DNA of 35,554 nt, taken from contig WELB01000177.1 in the NCBI GenBank assembly GCA_009602725.1, positions 161,522-197,075 on the forward strand. Direction: 5' to 3'. Position 1 is the first letter of the stretch, and every line of letters begins with the position of its first letter. Below, one piece after another: positions 30,861 through 35,554 of this stretch. This stretch comes from Spirogloea muscicola (taxonomy: Eukaryota > Streptophyta > Zygnematophyceae > Spirogloeales > Spirogloeaceae). The notes under the pieces were generated by a model. It was not told the DNA's origin. It did no database searches and saw nothing but the letters and a program-made list of their open reading frames with translations. A program made the position numbers and the translations under genes.

Positions 30861-31045
30861 TCTGAGTGCGGCGAGGCGGCGCTGTGTGCGTGGCGGCTCT
30901 GTGTGCGGCGAGGCGGCCCTGTGTGCGCGGCAGCTCTATGTGCGGCGAGGCGGCGCTGTGTGCGCGGCGTCTCTGTGTGCGGCGAGGCGGCACTGTGTGA
31001 GCGGCTGCTCTGTGTGCGGCTAGGTGGAGCTGAGTGCTCGCCGGT
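30861..31045. repeat. 37-bp minisatellite, five units
   Basis: Units beginning TCTGTGTGCGGCGAGGCGG (with substitutions) start at 30861, 30898, 30935, 30972 and 31009, each exactly 37 bp apart. The last unit is more diverged (GGCTAGGTGG). Thirty-seven is not a multiple of three, so the ORFs crossing it are not protein repeats. Confidence 0.92.
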
Positions 31046-31494
31046 TGTGTGTGTAATCAGGCAAGCCTTTGTGTTACTCTGAACTCTTTGTGATCATGTC
31101 TGCGTCTGCGTCCGCATTTGCGCCAAGATAAGGACGGTCTGCCGGTCCTCCTACATCAAGACAGGAAGTGGCTGTAAGACATGAAGGACAGGTACAATGT
31201 AGATCGTGAACAGCAGGTTCAGGTTGCAGAACATGGAAGACAAGAGCATACAGAGCAAGAATCATTTCAGACAGGACCTCCTAGCTCCTAGCTCGAAGAA
31301 CCCAACCTTGACCTGTCGAGCCCCAATCTGGCGCACGAGTGGCCGTCAGGGCTGCCGCGACACATTTGTGAGTGGCCACCTGCTTATGCTGCAAAGACCT
31401 GCAGATGGAGAACAGATTTTCCACCCCCCCCCCGCCCGGGCCCCCCGGTCGCTAGGTAGCGGCAACAAAGAGTACAGACCATACGGTCTGTAAG

Positions 31495-31600
31495 CACGCA
31501 AGCACGCACAGCCCTTGCGCCTCGTCTTGGCTCGGCTTGGCCTCCCACTCCAATCTGCACACGCGCTCTTCAGTAAGAAGCTCTTAAGGTAAATGGAGTG
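31495..31600 (+). repeat. Degenerate retroelement GC box, plus orientation
   Basis: GCTCGGCTTGGCCTCCCACT at about 31530 then CTGCACACGCGCTCTTCAGT, a diverged copy of the GC box comparable to 14249-14302. Just before it, 31490-31510 has AAGCACGC repeated (CTGTAAGCACGCAAGCACGC). Confidence 0.45.
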
Positions 31601-31604
31601 TTGT

Positions 31605-31960
31605 ATTGAGTGATAGAGTGGCTAAGTACAAATGCAAGCACATTGACAGGTGTACATCATCTGCCGATAAGCTGACCCTTAGTAACCACGAGTCAGCACG
31701 TAGAGGTCGTTAACTGATGCGCAAATACCGGACGGCAACTGACAAGCCCTTGTGCCACCATCTAAGTGTCGACCAGCTTTCTCGTGCAAACAGGGCGAGG
31801 GCTGTGATAAGCCAATACAGAAAGCATGGACAAGGTTTAAAGGGCCGGAAGGGGCCAAAACCACACAGCTATGCAAGTTTCGCAGACTACTGGGAGCTCA
31901 GTAACCCCAAGTCAGCAGCCGCAAGTCGGAGTAACTTGCAGCTGAGAGGCTTCTCTCTCG
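31605..31960 (-). mobile_element. Two nested retroelement 3' ends, minus orientation (copies J and K)
   Basis: Copy J: minus strand VNDLYVLTRGY with TAA at 31679-31681, beyond which (31605-31662) lies the short dispersed repeat also found at 2241. Copy K: minus strand ASYSDLRLLTWGY with TGA at 31898-31900 and its 3' UTR at about 31790-31897, including GGGCGAGGGCTGTGATAAGC. J and K face the same way, one behind the other, as if one element's 3' end had inserted into another. Confidence 0.6.
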
Positions 31961-32065
31961 TCCGAGAGAGAAGCTGCGCAGTGCGCAGAGACAAAAGAGG
32001 GAGGCCTAGCCGAGCCAGTACACTGTTTAGACAAGATCTTCTTCAAAGACTCGGGTTACACATAG
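31960..32065 (-). repeat. Retroelement GC box, minus orientation
   Basis: GAGAGAGAAGCTGCGCAGTG then CGCAGAGACAAAAGAGGGAG and GAGCCAGTACACTGTTTAGA, closely related to 30480-30560. Confidence 0.55.
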
Positions 32066-32284
32066 CGGAGCCCTAGACTAAGAGGGACTAAGGTGACAGG
32101 GCAAAATTCAGCTGGGGGTGCATTACTACTCACGAGTGAGTACGTTCAGGAAGGTCGTACTCCACTACCTGCATGCACCTCTACAGTTAGCTATCTCTGC
32201 TGCCGCCGCCACAGTCTCTTCGTTGTACCCCCCCCTTCGTCACTGCCGCCCTCTCTATTGCCAATCTCCTCAAGGCGCGGCAAG

Positions 32285-32910
32285 CCATACGTGCGGCGTC
32301 TGGACGTGGTCGCTACCCCGCGGGGCGGTGGGCCTCGTCTGCTCTTGGACGTGGTACTGATCGACGCATACAAGGCTGGCGCACCAACGTCAACCGTGTC
32401 TGGCTGGGCCACGTCCAGCGCGGAGCGCAAGAAGGAGCGGCACTACCATGATCATCCTCGAGGGGACCATCTTTTCCCGTGTGCCATGGATATCTATGGA
32501 GGCTACGGCGTGAAATGGTCCTCCCTGATCCAGCATCTGGCCCGGCTGGTTGATGCGCGTCGTCGAAGTCGGGGGGGCAGCTTGGGCCACTCCAGCATTC
32601 CGCAGGCCTTAGTTGCATATTATAGAATGCGGCTCTCGCTTAGTTTGCAGCGCTCGCAAGCATTGGCTCTTCATCAACGTGCAGGGCGCGCTCTAAGTCA
32701 GGCCTCCGGCTTTCGTGGCGGCGCTCCAGCTCCCCAAGTTAGCTTTTCAAATTTGTTTGTGCTCACCCGTGGGTACTAATGTCATCTTAGGTACCTTAGA
32801 TTAGGTCTCCGTATTATGTAGCATTGTTTAGTCTGCACTCGACTCTGCCTGAACAATGTATTGGCTTGAATTGGCCTCCCTTTCAATTCATGCGCCCCGC
32901 GCGCCTTCTC
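32285..32910 (+). mobile_element. Longest retroelement 3' copy (copy F): open C-terminal domain and 3' UTR
   Basis: 32285-32779 stays open for about 165 residues and is the best reference for the family. It contains RRLDVVATPRGGGPRLLLDV, then SAERKKERHYHDHPRGDHLF, DIYGGYGVKWSSLIQHLARL, RMRLSLSLQRSQALALHQRA and a final LFVLTRGY before TAA. The arrangement resembles the region after the reverse transcriptase in many algal and animal non-LTR elements, where an xLxLDVxVxxP / AxxxKxxxY / ETxGGWG pattern is often seen. A nuclease-like fold for it is inference. The frame continues upstream to 32093, but that part looks non-coding. The 3' UTR ends in the GC box (32850-32905) and a short CT repeat. 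Confidence 0.6.
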
Positions 32911-33735
32911 TCTCTCTCTATTACGCTGAAAGCCATCTACCGCTACAAGGAGGCAGTGGAGATTGCAGCCTTTACAGTCTTCAGTCAATTCCTTGATGGT
33001 GGCCAGCACACGGCATACGGCGATACACAGACCCTGCCACAGTTTTGGCGGCTTTGTTATCAGATGTTGAAAAGTACGACTGAAAAGACTGTCAATCCGC
33101 AAAGACCACACTGAGCTTGTCGGCCCAGCTTGGCGCCAACATTGCAGACCAGGTTAAGATGTGTTCTTTAGTGGAGTGGAAAGCACCAGTGGCTACCTGA
33201 CTACGCAACTTTCCAAATGCCATGCTGGGGGCGCAATGATATTTCAAAGGGGGCGCCATCGCCCCTGTTGGAGAGCTTGAACTCCAATTAGTTCCCCTGC
33301 CCTGGCTCGCCTCCACAATGCCCCGGGCAGAGAGCACAGCATCTTGCTGCTCTAGGAGGTGCATCTACAAGGAGCTCCAGTCAGGGACATGGCATTGGGT
33401 ACTGGGGATAAACAAGGGCTCTAATGTAGGAGTGAGGGAGAAAGTCGGAGCAGGTTTCTGGGTCTCCAAGTGTAGTTCTTCCACTGAGCTAAAACTCCAC
33501 TTGCCACACATAGAGCATGCTGATGAAGTATGCCATCTCTTTTCCAGCAATTTTCGATTTGAGTGGCCTTCCCTTAGCAACCGTCACCTGGGGAAGAGGG
33601 CTCACGAAGACATCTATCGTGGCTTCCTCAGCAGGCGGGACGTGTGGAAAGAGGGAAATCAAAGTCCAGTGGAAAGCAGAGCGCGGGTGCTAGCTACTCT
33701 TGACTTGTGATTATTTAGTAGGGCCCCCTTCGGAT
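32911..33735. other. Spacer with unrecognised ORFs
   Basis: Overlapping ORFs on opposite strands (plus 33318-33710; minus 33580-33365, with SACSMCGKWSF) show no known domain. I see no splice chain and do not call a gene. Confidence 0.35.
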
Positions 33736-34045
33736 ATTTGGCATAGTAGCCACATGCATGGCGTGTCTTGGGCTTTGTGGCCGGCTTTGTCCTCGTCCAC
33801 TTTTTTGGGGGGTCGCCTCTACAGCCATCGCCCCATCGGAATGGTCCCTTCTTCTAAAAGCAAAGAGTGGCCAGGCCGGCTGCTATTTGTGCAGAGAGAA
33901 GGCGCGCGGGGCGCATGAAATGAAAGGGAGGCCAATTCAAGCCAATACATTGTTCAGGCAGAGTCGAGTGCAAATTAAACAAGGCTACATAATACGGAGA
34001 CCAAAAGTGAGGTGCCTGAGGTGACATTAGTAGCCACGGGTGAGC
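33736..34045 (-). mobile_element. Minus-oriented retroelement 3' end, inverted relative to copy F
   Basis: Minus strand from about 34045 down reads CTCACCCGTGGCTACTAATG (LTRGY-stop), then GTCTCCGTATTATGTAGC, CACTCGACTCTGCCTGAACA and the GC box at 33895-33950. This is nearly identical to the plus strand at 32760-32905, making about 150-bp inverted repeats 1 kb apart. The stretch 33755-33860 is a separate plus-oriented 3'-UTR fragment (TCCACTTTTTTGGGGGGTCG, then CCATCGGAATGGTCCCTTCT). Confidence 0.6.
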
Positions 34046-34340
34046 TCAAACAAATGTCAGTGTCCCTCCAGCGGTCCATGGCCCACGCTCTGCATCTGCG
34101 TGCTGGCCGTGCTCTTGCTGCGGCCTCTGGCTTTCGTCAGGATGATAGCTTCCCGGCAGCTAGTCTGTCGGATCTGAGGCTCCTCACTCGTAATTACTGA
34201 GTGACCCATCGCATCCTCAGGCCCCTTTGTAGCTGCTCACCGCTCTTAGGCCCTTAGAACTTTCGTCAATTCTTTTAGGCTGGCTTTTTGCAGCCCTTGC
34301 CCCCATTGGGAGTACCACTTCTTCTCTAAACAAATCTGAA
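34046..34340 (+). mobile_element. 5'-truncated retroelement copy G
   Basis: 34053-34200 encodes MSVSLQRSMAHALHLRAGRA, then LAAASGFRQDDSFPAASLSD and LRLLTRNY before TGA at 34198-34200. The 3' UTR to 34340 carries a hairpin module (AGGCTGGCTTTTTGCAGCCC, then TTGCCCCCATTGGGAGTACC). Directly upstream it abuts the inverted copy's LTRGY end, so the two elements are joined within a few bases at about 34045-34053. Confidence 0.65.
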
Positions 34341-34379
34341 ATTGTGTAGCGTGACGGTAGCTCCTCGCCGCCGCGCACT

Positions 34380-34990
34380 AGACGACGGGAAAGAGGGGCT
34401 AGCAAAGCCAGCCCAGAAAGAGTGGACATTGTCCGCAGGCCTCAAAAATAAGGCGCACTACCCCGCGTGTGCTGGTAACCTGGCGGCGAACGGTCACGTC
34501 GCGCGAGGCGCGCGGGACGGCGAGGAAGGGGGGCCGTGTTGTCTGGCGGCCTCGGCGGCGACGCGCCGGGGGAAGCCGCGCGGGGTCCGGAGGGGGTCGT
34601 GCGGGCCAGGAGCGGCGTAGCCGCAGGGGGAGCGAGCGACGGGCGCGCCGGTGCGCGTGAGATGAGAGCGAAGCCGAGCGATGCGGAGTCCGTGCAAAGA
34701 GCAGAGGAAAGTGCAGAGAATTGGGAAGTGGGCAATGGCTGTGAAAGGCCAACCAAAACAATACGAGATACACGAATTGAAGGGCCTTGGGCTGGGAGGA
34801 AAAGCAGCGGGTTGCCGCGGGTTACAAAAATAATAGCACCTTCAAAGTGAGGCTATGATTGTGAAAGTAGCTTTCTCGAAGGGGCTGCAAGAGGCAAGCC
34901 CAAGTGGCATGAACGAACAAGTACAGGCCGGAAGAGAGAAGGCGCGCGGGGCGCATGAACTGAAAGGGAGGCCAATTCAAGCCAATACAG
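34380..34990 (-). repeat. Cluster of retroelement 3'-UTR modules, minus orientation
   Basis: Modules at about 34390-34440 (GGGGCTAGCAAAGCCAGCCC then AGAAAGAGTGGACATTGTCC), 34641-34680 (GCGCGCCGGTGCGCGTGAGA), 34733-34795 (GCAATGGCTGTGAAAGGCCA), 34852-34925 and 34936-34990 (GAAGGCGCGCGGGGCGCATG). A GC-rich segment at 34460-34630 has overlapping ORFs of no recognised content. Confidence 0.55.
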
Positions 34991-35155
34991 CCGGTTGCTT
35001 AGCAGGGGCTACCGAGTGATTTGCAGCTGCTTTCTTTCTTTGTGTGCTTTGTTTTCTTAGCGCTTCCTCTGGCCCCCTTCTCGTACTTTGTTCATTCTTT
35101 TTGGGGCTGGCTTTTCCAGCCCCTATCCTCAATGGGCGAGCCCTTCTCTCTCAAT
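34988..35155 (+). mobile_element. Retroelement 3' end nearly identical to copy E
   Basis: Starts within the coding end (GGTTGCTTAGCAGGGGCTAC, then CGA in place of the TGA stop) and runs through CTTTCTTTCTTTGTGTGCTT to GGGGCTGGCTTTTCCAGCCC and CCTCAATGGGCGAGCCCTTC. It aligns with 19288-19440 along its whole length with about a dozen differences by eye. The stem here is perfect (GGGGCTGG / CCAGCCCC). Confidence 0.65.
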
Positions 35156-35264
35156 ACAGCCGGAAGGAGCAAGTACACGGAACTACCTTCCCGTGACTTA
35201 TAAGGGCCGATTTATGCAGATGGACGCTCTACAATCTCCGGTCACCGGCAGACCGGCGACGATG

Positions 35265-35554
35265 GGGCGAAGAAGTGGCTCTTCCAGGCGAGGGCAGTGA
35301 GAAGCCAGCTCAGCAAGAATGGACAAGGTCCCAAAGACAAAACTACACACCAAGACGCGTGATGATGCAGATTGATGCTCGGTATCACGAGTGAGCAACA
35401 GCAAATCAGAGCCAAAGGGCACTTGCAACCAGGGAGCAGTCATGCAAGAAAGAGGCCGGAAGCAGTATGTGGGGAATGGGCGGAGTGGGCCAGAGCGGCC
35501 GACGAGGGGGGACGGCGGCGCCGACCGGGGGCGGGTGCGGCGGGCGGCGCGGCG
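35265..35554 (-). repeat. Retroelement hairpin module remnant and GC-rich end
   Basis: 35278-35335 has GCTCTTCCAGGCGAGGGCAG then AAGCCAGCTCAGCAAGAATG and GACAAGGTCCCAAAG, a degraded minus-oriented hairpin module. The last 100 bases are very GC-rich (GACGAGGGGGGACGGCGGCG) and may be the promoter region of a gene outside the window. No coding call is possible. Confidence 0.45.

Noticed and set aside
30861-31045. Possible CRISPR-like array
   Set aside because: Units are contiguous with no spacers, period 37 bp; it is a minisatellite in a eukaryotic genome.
33318-33710. 130-codon plus-strand ORF
   Set aside because: No known domain, conflicts with an equally plausible minus ORF, and lies between retroelement fragments.

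Overview
This is a eukaryotic nuclear window with multi-exon genes (GT-AG introns plus at least two GC-AG introns), GC-rich first exons and promoters, and much repeat DNA between genes. The gene set points to a green, probably streptophyte lineage (charophyte alga or early-diverging land plant). A 492-aa plant-type catalase, a tetraspanin with the plant GCC(K/R)P motif, a SAUR-like protein and a 169-aa ARPC4 all fit that. The species cannot be named from the sequence.

Layout. 1-2440: remnants of a non-LTR-like retroelement family on both strands, including a head-to-head pair and a 100-bp tandem duplication. 2350-3510: unrecognised minus-strand ORFs. 4357-8217 (minus): catalase, 10 exons. 8218-9291: GC-rich shared promoter region. 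9292-13274 (plus): quiescin sulfhydryl oxidase (QSOX), 13 exons. 13275-15086: repeats, then an N gap at 15087-16001. About 16218-18422 (plus): sideroflexin. 18760-19600: retroelement 3' ends. 19750-22585 (plus): plant-type tetraspanin, 11 exons. 23220-25065: repeats and a one-base N after a 50-A run. 25175-26330 (plus): SAUR-like protein, 2 exons. 27085-27805 (minus): possible small 3-exon gene. 28488-30346 (plus): ARP2/3 complex subunit 4, 8 exons. 30480-35554: minisatellite and a dense cluster of retroelement 3' ends.

Reconstructed genes were built by joining exons whose splice sites and phases agree and whose product matches a known family in order. Splice-phase arithmetic closes exactly for catalase, QSOX, tetraspanin, SAUR-like and ARPC4. 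For sideroflexin it closes from exon 2 onward, but its first exon is unresolved.

Two points stand out. A H2O2-consuming catalase and a H2O2-producing QSOX are divergent neighbours on about 1.07 kb of shared upstream DNA. The intergenic DNA is dominated by many 5'-truncated copies of one retroelement family. These share a C-terminal protein signature ending (L)LTRGY-stop, a conserved 3'-UTR stem-loop and a second GC-rich 3' box.
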